A model generated the notes under the pieces. The model did not search any database. It had not been told where the DNA came from and saw only the letters and a list, made by a program, of their open reading frames with translations. A stretch of 64,000 bases of DNA from Dryocosmus kuriphilus (lineage: Eukaryota > Arthropoda > Insecta > Hymenoptera > Cynipidae): NCBI GenBank assembly GCA_038277395.1, contig CM076197.1, positions 33,921,348-33,985,347 of the forward strand, written 5' to 3'. A program made the translations under genes and the position numbers. Positions 23,061 through 35,958 of this stretch are shown piece by piece; position 1 is the first letter of the stretch, and each line of letters opens with the position of its first letter.

Positions 23061-26000
23061 TCAATGAAAATGTGTTGCGAGAAAAAAAAATGACAATCTT
23101 GAGGTGAACATCTTTATATTTATTATAAAAAAATCAAAAAATTTTCTGAGGTGAAAATCCTTGAAATAAAAAACTTCCCATTTTAACGTTAATCTTTTTT
23201 CCGTCTATTGCATTTTTGAAAAAATAAAACTAAACATTTGTTAGATCTTTCCTCTAAAATCATTGAAAACTATTTTCAATCTTTTTTCTGTAAACAATTT
23301 TTGGCGGGAAACCACCACAATGTTTTTACAATTTTAACGAAGGCATTTTATTTTGATTAAAAAAAAAACCGTTAATTTTTAAAAAATTCTCAAAAAAAAA
23401 TTTTTGTAGATTTTTTTGCAGAGAACAATGTTCTTTTCTAATTTTTTTGTATGCATTTGAAAAAGGTCCTCCTTTTAGGTCAAAAAAATGAAATTTCTTG
23501 ATTTTGTGTAAAAAAAACGTCTTTTGTGAATAAAACCATAACCGTTCGGTCAAAAACGTGGCTGGTTAACCGATCGTCCCTTATTTTTTGGACCATTAAA
23601 AAAGAGTAGTGTGCCAAAGCGCAATCCAATCCCGATTAGTACCCTGTCGAAACGTTATCGTGGCTCCCCACAGGACCCAACGACGAAACCTAAAAAAAAA
23701 CGACAACGACAAACTCAACGACGAATAATCAACTTATTCCAATATCAATTACAATAGACTATACACGGTCCGTATCACCAAAACTATTTTAAAATTATCT
23801 CAGTGAGGTCTTAAATACTCTCTCACAGGGGATTTCGTTGAAATTCGCCCGGAATAGTCAATTCACCACCCACCTACAATCTAATACCTCCCTCTATTCG
23901 AGACCCCCCCACAGGTAAATAATTAACAAAACTTGCATTTTTAACAGCCACATATGGTAACACAAACCTTAAAATGAAGATATTTACGTTTTAGATTAAA
24001 TTCATTGATTTGACTACCTTGGATACGCGACGAGACAGACGCGAGACATTCCTGATGAGCTTGCGCCCTGAAGTAGCGGGCCATGCAGATCTTAATCTAA
24101 TAGCTTTACTAACCAAACTTTTATTGACGTATAGATAATGTACCCTCTGATTAACAAGTACGGTACATCCTATTACAAAACAACCTCCAAACACATACAA
24201 AGTACACCCCATCTTTTTACCCAACACACTCGCACACTCCTCATCACCCTCTCACACTCAATCCTTCAAAATAAATACCACAAGGTTCATGGATAGGTCT
24301 ACAGAATACAACTGCAAACTAATCTCAAAATTTTCAAAGGTACCTACAACGAAAAATATCACTCAGGGGATCAAAGTCAGATCAATATAAATACAATGTT
24401 ACCCCATAATACGACCACCTTAATATTATTTCACATACTTTAAAAAATCCAAATTTTATTACATAATCCAATCAAACAAAAAATGATAGAGAGCAGAAAA
24501 TTTGTAGATTTTTTAAACGAACAACTATGTTTATTATTATTTTTTCCGTATCTTCCATAGTTTGCGGAAATTTGAAATCTTTAATTTTAATAACGCTGTT
24601 ATTTCGATTTTAAAACAAAAAAGACCGATGCCTTTTATGAGAGAATAAAATGGTTTAGAACCGAACCTAGGTTGTGCAAGAGAGAGCCTTTTTAAATTGA
24701 TGCTACGGGTTCAGTAAAAATGTAAAAACTTTGGATTCTTTTTGGTACCTTCGAACTATTTTTTCGGGCGGGACAAAAGATAAAAAGAGGCCCCACGTCC
24801 GGGGTCTTTAATTTTAACGGAGCGTTTTTTTCTTGATTAAAAAACGGAAAACCGTTCATTTATTCGAAAAAGCGACGTTAAGACAAATTTTAGATTTTTT
24901 GAGAGGAACTTACTCCACTTTCAAATAGCTGTCTTTTTCGGGGTCTCAAGAGTGGATTTATGCTTCGTCACAACGTGGACCGCCTTTAGCTTGATTTCTT
25001 CTATTAAGAGGATGTTTGCCGACCATAAGAACAATACACGTTGGTCAGAAAAAAAACAAACACAATTGTACTAATAACTAGTTGTAAAGCTCCTTTTTTT
25101 GTGAGACCTTAAAGTATGTTTCGTAAAACTCAAGGTCCAATTTACGACAAGGGTTTAGTCCTAGTTCAAAAGGTTCATGCGTGGGGGGGGGGAAAACGCC
25201 TAGACGCCCAAAGGACAACGACAACGACGACAAACGACAGAACGACAGTCCCGATCAGAACAACGACAACAATGACTAGACTTCGTCGACAATTCGTGGT
25301 GAAAAAGGACAGACATGTACACTTGTCGGGAGATGTGTGCGAATGGGTTGAAAAAAAATGGTGTTTCGAATTCAAGAACTGCTGATGCTGCGTAAGTATG
25401 TTCTATGTGGAGATACTGTAGAACGTGTTGAGTACGTTAGAAAACCCAAAAGTCACAATTTTGCATTAATAATCTTATAGCTATCCGTTTAAACACATTA
25501 AGATGCCTTATTTTAATGAGGATATGGTCTGTTTATGAAACAGTAAAATAACATAAGTGGCCCCACACCCTCAGAATGAGAAGAGGCTTCTTTTGGTGAC
25601 TAGTCCTTTGGTGGACCGGATCGCCCTCGGATTCACAAACCTCGATGTAAAATAGACTGAAGTAATTTACACCCTTCTTTCAGATATAAATTAAGCTGTT
25701 CTTCTTCGACCTTGGTAGAGCGCGAGACTGATTCGCATGAGAATGCGCCTGAGATGTATACGGGCAGAATCCTTTCTTCCAAGACTTTCTCCATCAATAA
25801 CGCTATCAGCTCCCCTGTACTATAGTAATATGTACCCGTCCATCTTTTTAGATTAAAAGAAAGGTAGTTATACGTTAATGAAGCAAACGTAGACCTTTTT
25901 TAGCCTGTCTCTGGGGTATCAAAAGAGGATCGCTTTGATCAATAGGGCGGAATTTTTGTTGAGTGTTTCTTCTAAGGATGAAGTATAAGTTGCTGCTGCT

Positions 26001-27720
26001 TTGGGGCTATGATATTTTCTACATATTGAGTGACTTAGAACGGCTCGACTCGAGTACATGTTGCTGGGAGAGAGTATAAGTAGAGTTTTTTTTACGATCC
26101 ATGTAACATATTTCAGACGAATAATATCTCAGACACAAAAATACGCGTAACTTGGATCGTAAAAAATGTCATGAGAACGTGAGCAATATTTGTGGTAGTT
26201 GTATCTAGTTCCCTCCCAAACTTGCAATTCCTCCTCATGTATACTTCCGTAAAAATGCTCCATAAGTTTTGCGCGGGAAATTTTAGAACAATACATTCAC
26301 TAATTTTTAATAGCTGGATCACCAGGATGATGTCCGAATGCGCTTCAACAAAGAATCAGATTTTTGGGAAACATACTTTTAATAACTAGTTTTAGGCGTG
26401 ATTTTTCATTTATATGTCTCATATTCGAGTCTAAAATCGTTTTAGGATACATTTCTCTTGAAATGAAAAAAGTATGAAAATTCAAAAATTTTTACAAAAC
26501 AACATGTATTCCCCAGGTTAATACTTGAGGTAGGTTATTTTTAAGCTATGAATATTTTGCTTATCGTGATATTTTTTTACGCACCTTCGCCGACAGGTTT
26601 TTTTGAATTTGTAAAAAGTATATTTTCCTATAAGTAGATAACATAAATAGCCGTTCAAATTTTTTAATTTATAAGGGCGATTCATAAAACTGTTTAATCG
26701 AGCAGCATATCTGGTACGATCTCTATTTAGCAGAGGAACAAAATTGTACTTTATCCTTTACATTTTTTTTCGAATCTCGCTTAGTGTTAGAATGCGGACA
26801 AATGGGAATCTTACTGATTCTCTGTCAAAACCCGTAGGTTTGATTGGATAAAACCGTTACAGCCGTTGAGGCAAATGGCGCTGGTTAAGACGATCTCGTC
26901 CTTCTACCTTCATGGACACTTTAAACGTAGTGCTGGGGTGGCAAAAGGGCGAACGCAAGGCCGAATACGAAGTAGTCCATATTGCGAAAGTTATTTGTGG
27001 AACAGACAGGGGGCTACGAGGCCTCCACAACAACGACGAACAACGAACACGAGACGACAACGACAAAGACAACGGACAACGAACAACAACAGAGACGACG
27101 ACAACGCCACAGACAAAAACAGACAAAGACGGTCGTAAAAACCCCATTTTATTCGGGATCTCAGGGGGCAGGTCTTAAGACGGACAATGGAGATTTTCAC
27201 ATGAAATACCGCGAAAGTCAGTTTTTCACATACTAAACAAGACTAAACCTTCGCTATGGTGGGGAGGGGGGGATGGTTGGGATAATGTATAAAAATAGTT
27301 GCATTTCTCTCAAGCCAAACTGTGTAATAAATGAAGAGAAATTTACGAGTTTCTCTAGATATAAAGAGTCAAATTGATTGGTCTGAGGTCCGCGGAAGAC
27401 AGGTGGAGTGAGAATGCGCCCTCGAGCTAGCGTGGCAGATTTTCAATAACATTCAAAAACTTTTTATTGACTGCTATTGCTCTAATGATAATCTTTCTTG
27501 ATGAAACAAGTAACGGTTTTATACTACTTTAATGAAGAAGTATGGGTTTATCAAAAAATGGTTTCCAAGAATTATGTACAGGGTCCTTGGAAGGAGAATA
27601 ATTTCATCGCTACTTGATATTTCACGTATCTCGCACTACTTTTGTCTGAACAAGTATATTTTTCTAATACACTATAAATATCAATTTCGCGGATACCATC
27701 AAAAACTACGCGTCTGATCA
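23061..27720 (+). repeat. Corrupted satellite units with inflated spacing
   Basis: Tail and microsatellite remnants are found at about 23,530-23,730, 25,110-25,275 and 26,850-27,115, and linker remnants near 24,020, 25,715 and 27,390. Spacing rises to 1.3-1.8 kb because of scattered insertions. Tail segments such as TAAAACCATAACCG (23,531) and GTGCCAAAGCGCAATCC (23,611) show the left-array orientation. Nothing beyond the satellite is visible. Confidence 0.8.
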
Positions 27721-28705
27721 AAAATGATGAGAGCAAATTTGTAGATTTTGAGTGAACAATTTTACTTTTTCACGTTTTTTGTATGTTATTTTTAGTCGGA
27801 AATGAATTTCTATTTTTAAACAGTTTTTGATGGATAAAACCATAACCGTTTGTAAAAAACGGGGTTAACGAATTCGTTCCTTTTTTTGACCTTAAAGTTG
27901 TGAAAGCAATTCAATCTTTGGGTCTTAATTATCGTGGAAAAGACGACAAGACAACGACAACGAAACGACAACGACAACGAATACAAGACAAGACAACGAA
28001 ACGACGACAACGACGACAACAACGACGCAACCAACAGACAGACAGACACGTCAAAACCATTTCCGATTCGAGGATCTTAAAACGTGGAGATCATGAATCG
28101 CGAAAGCAAATTGCAAAACAATACCTTCCATTGAGATGAATGAAGAAAAAAATGATTTTTAGCCAAATATGAAAAAATAAGAAATTACGTTTTAAATATA
28201 AATTGATTGTGCGCATAAAGGATAAGAATTGCGCTATGGAGATTTTTCAATAATTAAATAATTTATTGACTGTATAGAATGTATTTTTTGATTAAAATAG
28301 TTATTACGTTTAATGAAGAAATATGGGTATAAAAACGTTTTAAGGAATTTGTAGGTTCTTAAGTGAATAATTCTTTTTTGATATTTACGTATTCTCATAT
28401 TTTTGCGAAAAGACATTTTTATACGAATTAACATGTTTCACGAATAACTCAAAAACTACGCGTCTGATCAAAAAAATGGTGGAAATGATTTTTGAGGAAA
28501 GTGTTTATTATTTTTCTATCTTCATTTTGGGAATTTAAAATACTTATTTTAAAATTTATCGTTAAACAAAAACTGTTTTATGAAAATGGAAACAAATTTA
28601 TTTTTTAAATGAATTTCTTTCTTTTTTGGTATTTCAATTTTGGCGGGGAAACACATTTTTTAATTTTAATACGTTTATTAAAAAAAAGTTCTTTTAAATA
28701 AAAAA
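27721..28705 (+). repeat. Deletion-rich short-type satellite copy before the gap
   Basis: The b-d fusion of the short monomers is present (GAGCAAATTTGTAG then GTGAACAATTTTAC, 27,730-27,765). A microsatellite follows at about 27,943-28,030. Unlike the previous 15 kb the errors are mostly deletions and shortened homopolymers. The private alleles ATGGTGG (28,476) and ATTTCAATTTTGGCGGGG (28,631) point to L9-L10 as the closest clean relative. Confidence 0.82.
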
Positions 28706-29205
28706 NNNNNNNNNNNNNNNNNNNNNNNNNNNNNNNNNNNNNNNNNNNNNNNNNNNNNNNNNNNNNNNNNNNNNNNNNNNNNNNNNNNNNNNNNNNNNNN
28801 NNNNNNNNNNNNNNNNNNNNNNNNNNNNNNNNNNNNNNNNNNNNNNNNNNNNNNNNNNNNNNNNNNNNNNNNNNNNNNNNNNNNNNNNNNNNNNNNNNNN
28901 NNNNNNNNNNNNNNNNNNNNNNNNNNNNNNNNNNNNNNNNNNNNNNNNNNNNNNNNNNNNNNNNNNNNNNNNNNNNNNNNNNNNNNNNNNNNNNNNNNNN
29001 NNNNNNNNNNNNNNNNNNNNNNNNNNNNNNNNNNNNNNNNNNNNNNNNNNNNNNNNNNNNNNNNNNNNNNNNNNNNNNNNNNNNNNNNNNNNNNNNNNNN
29101 NNNNNNNNNNNNNNNNNNNNNNNNNNNNNNNNNNNNNNNNNNNNNNNNNNNNNNNNNNNNNNNNNNNNNNNNNNNNNNNNNNNNNNNNNNNNNNNNNNNN
29201 NNNNN
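28706..29205. other. Assembly gap, exactly 500 N
   Basis: An uninterrupted run of 500 N. The round length suggests a placeholder of unknown true size inserted by scaffolding. The orientation of the satellite differs on its two sides. Confidence 0.98.
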
Positions 29206-30159
29206 TTTACACAAAATCAAGAAATTCATTTTCCGACTCTAAACTATGAGAGATACAAAAAAAACGTGAAAAAGTAAAATTGTTCACCTCAAAAAAATCT
29301 ACAAATTTCGTTTTAACCGTTTTTTCGATAAAATGAACGGTTTTTGTTTTAATCAAGAAAACGCTATTAAAATTAAAAAACTGTTGTTTCCCGCCAAAAT
29401 ATTCAAGATAAAAAAATGGTAAAGAACAAAGTTGTTCAATTTAAAAATATCTACAAATTTTGTTTTAAACCATTTTTTCATAAAATGCACGGTTTTTGTT
29501 TTAAATCGATAAAACGTTATTAAAAATTAAAGATTTCAAATTTCCTGCCAAACTATGGAAGATACGGAAAAATAATAATAAACAAACTTGTTCGCCTTAA
29601 AATAATCTACAAATTTGCTCTCACTCATTTTTTTGATCAGACGCGTAGTTTTTGAGTTATTCGTGAAATATGTTAATTCGTATAAAAAAATCTACTTTTC
29701 CGCAAAAGTATGCGAGATACGTGAAAATATCAACAAGCAGAATTATTCACCTTCCAAGAACCTACAAATTCCCTTGAAACGGTTTTTTGATACAACCCAT
29801 ACTTTCTTCATTAAACGTATAATACCGTTCTTATAATCAAAAAATACATTACTATACAGTCAATAAAAGTTATTTAAAGTTATTGAAAAATCTGCCCGCT
29901 ACTCAGGCGCATTCTCATCACCTGTCTCGCGCTCACCAATCAATGAGTTTATATCCAAAAGTACATTTCTTCATTTTCGCATAGTTTGGCTGAAAAATGC
30001 AATTTTTACATTCTCATCAGAGAAGGTATTAGATTTATGCAAAATTTGACTTTCGCGGATTTCATGAAATCTCCACGTTTTAAGACCTCCTGAATCCGAA
30101 AAAATGGTTTTTACGACCGTGTCTGTCTGTCTGTTGGCGTTGTCGTCGTTGTCGTGGTT

Positions 30160-30200
<41 letters not shown>

Positions 30201-30207
30201 GTCTTTT
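29206..30207 (-). repeat. Satellite monomer R1, truncated at the gap
   Basis: It begins in the T2 tail at TTTACACAAAATCAAG, so about 145 bp are missing. Microsatellite at about 30,136-30,200, bounded by a variant edge (GTCTTTTCCC). Alleles G and GAGTGAGAG. Confidence 0.93.
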
Positions 30208-31304
30208 CCCACGATAACTTTCGAAGGACTGATCGGATTGGATTGCGCTTTGGCACACTACTTTAAGGTCCAAAAAGAAAGGACGAGTTCGTTAACCAGC
30301 GGTTTTTGACCAACGGTTATGGTTTTATCCATCAAAAACGGTTTACACAAAATCAAGAAATTCATTTTCCGACTAAAACTATGAGAGATACAAAAAAAAC
30401 GTGAAAAAGTAAAATTGTTCTCCTCAAAAAAATCTACAAATTTCGTTTAAACCGTTTTTCGATAAAATGAACGGTTTTTGTTTTAATCAAGAAAACGCTA
30501 TTAAAATTAAAAAAACTGTTGTTTCCCGCCAAAATATTCAAGATACAAAAAAATGGTAAAGAACAAAGTTGTTCAATTTAAAAAGATCTACAAATTTTGT
30601 TTCAACCATTTTTTCATAAAATGCACGGTTTTTGTTTTAATCGATAAAACGTTATTAAAAATTAATGATTTCAAATTTCCTGCCAAACTGTGGAAGATAC
30701 GGAAAAATAATAATAAACAAACTTGTTCGCCTTAAAATAATCTACAAATTTGCTCTCACTCATTTTTTTGATCAGACGCGTAGTTTTTGAGTTATTCGTG
30801 AAATATGTTAATTCGTATAAAAAAATCTACTTTTCCGCAAAAGTATGCGAGATACGTGAAAATATCAACAAGCAGAATTATTCACCTTCCAAGAACCTAC
30901 AAATTCCCTTGAAACGATTTTTTGATACAACTTATACTTTCTTCATTAAACGTATAATACCGTTCTTTTAATCAAAAAATACATTACTATACAGTCAATA
31001 AAAGTTATTTAAAGTTATTGAAAAATCTGCCCGCTACTCAGGCGCATTCTCATCACCTGTCTCGCGCTCACCAATCAATGAGTTTATATCCAAAACGTAC
31101 ATTTCTTCATTTTTGCATAGTTTGGCTGAAAAATGCAATTTTTACATTCTCATCAGAGAAGGTATTAGATTTATGCAAAATTTGACTTTCGCGGATTTCA
31201 TGAAATCTCCACGTTTTAAGACCTCCTGAATCCGAAAAAATGGTTTTTACGACCGTGTCTGTCTGTCTGTTGGCGTTGTCGTCGTTGTCGTGGTTGTCGT
31301 CGTT

Positions 31305-31336
<32 letters not shown>

Positions 31337-31341
31337 CTGTT
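30208..31341 (-). repeat. Satellite monomer R2, 1,134 bp
   Basis: The shortest complete right unit, with a microsatellite of only about 66 bp (31,272-31,337). Alleles Y, G, GAGTGAGAG, T2. Has private GACTGATCGG near 30,226. Confidence 0.93.
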
Positions 31342-32418
31342 CCCACGATAACTTTCGAAGGACTAATCGGATTGGATTGCGCTTTGGCACACTACTTTAA
31401 GGTCCAAAAAGAAAGGACGAGTTCGTTAACCAGCGGTTTTTGACCAACGGTTATGGTTTTATCCATCAAAAACAGTTTACACAAAATCAAGAAATTCATT
31501 TTCCGACTAAACTATGAGAGATACAAAAAAAAACGTAAAAAAGTAAAATTGTTCACCTCAAAAAAATCTACAAATTTCGTTTTAACCGTTTTTCGATAAA
31601 ATGAACGGTTTTTGTTTTAATCAAGAAAACGCTATTAAAATTAAAAAACTGTTGTTTCCCGCCAAAATATTCAAGATACAAAAAAAATGGTAAAGAACAC
31701 AGTTGTTCAATTTAAAAAGATCTACAAATTTTGTTTTAACCATTTTTTCATAAAATGCACGGTTTTTGTTTTAATCGATAAAACGTTATTAAAAATTAAA
31801 GATTTCAAATTTCCTGCCAAACTATGGAAGATACGGAAAAATAATAATAAACAAACTTGTTCGCCTTAAAATAATCTACAAATTTGCTCTCACTCATTTT
31901 TTTGATCAGACGCGTAGTTTTTGAGTTATTCGTGAAATATGTTAATTCGTATAAAAAAATCTACTTTTCCGCAAAAGTATGCGAGATACGTGAAAATATC
32001 AACAAGCAGAATTATTCACCTTCCAAGAACCTACAAATTCCCTTGAAACGGTTTTTTGATACAACCCATACTTTCTTCATTAAACGTATAATACCGTTCT
32101 TTTAATCAAAAAATACATTACTATACAGTCAATAAAAGTTATTTAAAGTTATTGAAAAATCTGCCCGCTACTCAGGCGCATTCTCATCACCTGTCTCGCG
32201 CTCACCAATCAATGAGTTTATATCCAAAACGTACATTTCTTCATTTTTTGCATAGTTTGGCTGAAAAATGCAATTTTTACATTCTCATCAGAGAAGGTAT
32301 TAGATTTATGCAAAATTTGACTTTCGCGGATTTCATGAAATCTCCACGTTTTAAGACCTCCTGAATCCGAAAAAATGGTTTTTACGACCGTGTCTGTCTG
32401 TCTGTTGGCGTTGGCGTT

Positions 32419-32489
<71 letters not shown>

Positions 32490-32494
32490 CTGTT
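31342..32494 (-). repeat. Satellite monomer R3, 1,153 bp
   Basis: Microsatellite at about 32,406-32,490, with GGCGTT duplicated at its constant end. Alleles Y, G, GAGTGAGAG, T2. Confidence 0.93.
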
Positions 32495-33582
32495 CCCACG
32501 ATAACTTTCGAAGGACTAATCGGATTGGATTGCGCTTTGGCACACTACTTTAAGGTCCAAAAAGAAAGGACGAGTTCGTTAACCAGCGGTTTTTGACCAA
32601 CGGTTATGGTTTTATCCATCAAAAACAGTTTACACAAAATCAAGAAATTCATTTTCCGACTAAAACTATGAGAGATACAAAAAAAAAACGTGAAAAAGTA
32701 AAATTGTTCACCTCAAAAAAATCTACAAATTTCGTTTTAACCGTTTTTCGATAAAATGAACGGTTTTTGTTTTAATCAAGAAAACGCTATTAAAATTAAA
32801 AAAACTGTTGTTTCCCGCCAAAATATTCAAGATACAAAAAAATGGTAAAAAACAAAGTTGTTCAATTTAAAAAGATCTACAAATTTTGTTTTAACCATTT
32901 TTTCATAAAATGCACGGTTTTTGTTTTAATCGATAAAACGTTATTAAAAATTAAAGATTTCAAATTTCCTGCCAAACTATGGAAGATACGGAAAAATAAT
33001 AATAAACAAACTTGTTCGCCTTAAAATAATCTACAAATTTGCTCTCACTCATTTTTTTGATCAGACGCGTAGTTTTTGAGTTATTCGTGAAATATGTTAA
33101 TTCGTATAAAAAAATCTACTTTTCCGCAAAAGTATGCGAGATACGTGAAAATATCAACAAGCAGAATTATTCACCTTCCAAGAACCTACAAATTCCCTTG
33201 AAACGATTTTTTGATACAACCCATACTTTCTTCATTAAACGTATAATACCGTTCTTTTAATCAAAAAATACATTACTATACAGTCAATAAAAGTTATTTA
33301 AAGTTATTGAAAAATCTGCCCGCTACTCAGGCGCATTCTCATCACCTGTCTCGCGCTCACCAATCAATGAGTTTATATCCAAAACGTACATTTCTTCATT
33401 TTTGCATAGTTTGGCTGAAAAATGCAATTTTTACATTCTCATCAGAGAAGGTATTAGATTTATGCAAAATTTGACTTTCGCGGATTTCATGAAATCTCCA
33501 CGTTTTAAGACCTCCTGAATCCGAAAAAATGGTTTTTACGACCGTGTCTGTCTGTCTGTTGTTGCGTTGTCGTCGTGTCGTC

Positions 33583-33627
<45 letters not shown>

Positions 33628-33641
33628 CGTTGTCGTCTGTT
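32495..33641 (-). repeat. Satellite monomer R4, 1,147 bp
   Basis: Microsatellite at about 33,561-33,637 with an altered constant end (GTTGCGTTG, CGTGTCGTCG). Alleles Y, G, GAGTGAGAG, T2. Confidence 0.93.
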
Positions 33642-34757
33642 CCCACGATAACTTTCGAAGGACTAATCGGATTGGATTGCGCTTTGGCACACTACTTTAA
33701 GGTCCAAAAAGAAAGGACGAGTTCGTTAACCAGCGGTTTTTGACCAACGGTTATGGTTTTATCCATCAAAAACAGTTTACACAAAATCAAGAAATTCATT
33801 TTCCGACTAAACTATGAGAGATACAAAAAAAAAAACGTAAAAAGTAAAATTGTTCACCTCAAAAAAATCTACAAATTTCGTTTTAACCGTTTTTCGATAA
33901 AATGAACGGTTTTTGTTTTAATCAAGAAAACGCTATTAAAATTAAAAAACTGTTGTTTCCCGCCAAAATATTCAAGATACAAAAAAAATGGTAAAGAACA
34001 AAGTTGTTCAATTTAAAAAGATCTACAAATTTTGTTTTAACCATTTTTTCATAAAATGCACGGTTTTTGTTTTAATCGATAAAACGTTATTAAAAATTAA
34101 TGATTTCAAATTTCCTGCCAAACTATGGAAGATACGGAAAAATAATAATAAACAAACTTGTTCGCCTTAAAATAATCTACAAATTTGCTCTCACATCATT
34201 TTTTTGATCAGACGCGTAGTTTTTGAGTTATTCGTGAAATATGTTAATTCGTATAAAAAAATCTACTTTTCCGCAAAAGTATGCGAGATACGTGAAAATA
34301 TCAACAAGCAGAATTATTCACCTTCCAAGAACCTACAAATTCCCTTGAAACGTTTTTTTGATACAACCCATACTTTCTTCATTAAACGTATAATACCGTT
34401 CTTTTAATCAAAAAATACATTACTATACAGTCAATAAAAGTTATTTAAAGTTATTGAAAAATCTGCCCGCTACTCAGGCGCATTCTCATCACCTGTCTCG
34501 CGCTCACCAATCAATGAGTTTATATCCAAAACGTACATTTCTTCATTTTTGCATAGTTTGGCTGAAAAATGCAATTTTTACATTCTCATCAGAGAAGGTA
34601 TTAGATTTATGCAAAATTTGACTTTCGCGGATTTCATGAAATCTCCACGTTTTAAGACCTCCTGAATCCGAAAAAATGGTTTTTACGACCGTGTCTGTCT
34701 GTCTGTTGGCGTTGTCGTGTGTTGTCGTCGTTGTCGTCGTTGTCGTTGTCGTTGTCG

Positions 34758-34799
<42 letters not shown>

Positions 34800-34813
34800 C
34801 GTTGTCGTCTGTT
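33642..34813 (-). repeat. Satellite monomer R5, 1,172 bp
   Basis: The longest right unit; its microsatellite (about 34,708-34,809, 102 bp) is the longest of the right array. Last of the five consecutive G-type units. Alleles Y, T2. Confidence 0.93.
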
Positions 34814-35903
34814 CCCACGATAACTTTCGAAGGACTAATCGGATTGGATTGCGCTTTGGCACACTACTTTAAGGTCCAAAAAGAAAGGACGAGTTCGTTA
34901 ACCAGCGGTTTTTGACCAACGGTTATGGTTGTATCCATCAAAAACGGTTTACACACAAAATCAAAAAATTCATTTTCCGGCTAAACTATGAGAGATACAA
35001 AAAAAAACGTAAGAAAGTAAAATTGTTCACCTCAAAAAAATCTACAAATTTTGTTTTAACCGTTTTTTGATAAAATGAACGGTTTTTGTTTTAATCAAGA
35101 AAACGCTATTAAAATTAAAAAACTGTGGTTTCCCGCCAAAATATTCAAGATACAAAAAAATGGTAAAGAACAAAGTTGTTCAATTTAAAAAGATCTACAA
35201 ATTTTGTTTTAACCATTTTTTCATAAAATGCACGGTTTTTGTTTTAATCGATAAAACGTTATTAAAAATTAAATATTTCAAATTTCCTGCCAAACTATGG
35301 AAGATACGGAAAAAATAATAATAAACAAACTTGTTCGCCTTAAAATAGATCTACAAATTTGCTCTCACTCATTTTTTTGATCAGACGCGTAGTTTTTGAG
35401 TTATTCGTGAAACATGTTAATTCGTATAAAAAAATCTACTTTTCCGCAAAAGTATGCGAGATACGTGAAAATATCAAGAAGCAGAATTATTCACCTTCCA
35501 AGAACCTACAAATTCCTTGAAACGATTTTTTGATACAACTTATACTTTCTTCATTAAACGTATAATACCGTTCTTTTAATCAAAAAATACATTACTATAC
35601 AGTCAATAAAAGTTATTTAAAGTTATTGAAAAATCTGCCCGCTACTCAGGCGCATTCTCATCACCTGTCTCGCGCTCACCAATCAATGAGTTTATATCCA
35701 AAACGTACATTTCTTCATTTTTGCATAGTTTGGCTGAAAAATGCAATTTTTACATTCTCATCAGAGAAGGTATTAGATTTATGCAAAATTTGACTTTCGC
35801 GGATTTCATGAAATCTCCACGTTTTAAGACCTCCTGAATCCGAAAAAATGGTTTTTACGACCGTGTCTGTCTGTCTGTTGGCGTTGTCGTCGTTGTCGTG
35901 GTT

Positions 35904-35953
<50 letters not shown>

Positions 35954-35958
35954 CTGTT
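34814..35958 (-). repeat. Satellite monomer R6, 1,145 bp, hybrid tail
   Basis: The tail carries the left-type GGATACAACC (seen as GGTTGTATCC at 34,926) but a right-type CCGCTGG. The first unit of the C class after R1-R5. Microsatellite at about 35,880-35,954. Confidence 0.93.

Noticed and set aside
12621..28705. An older, diverged edge of the array, as often seen at satellite borders
   Set aside because: Divergence is dominated by single-base insertions, starts at a sharp point and ends at a placeholder gap, which fits raw read error better than age.
28678..29229. 184-codon frame across the gap
   Set aside because: It consists almost entirely of unknown residues from the 500 N.
29615..29836. 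Recurring ~73-codon open frame (starting MLSLIFLIRR) once per monomer on the + strand of the right array
   Set aside because: It follows from the identity of the monomers. Start, length and stop vary with small indels (60-82 codons), composition is AT-driven, and the same sequence belongs to the diverged subrepeats. No domain is recognisable.
30553..30735. Recurring 60-78-codon open frame (starting MVKNKVVQFKK) in each right-array monomer
   Set aside because: It is the reverse complement of subrepeats c and b. It shares its residue pattern with the previous frame because the subrepeats are homologous, so it is not an independent gene.
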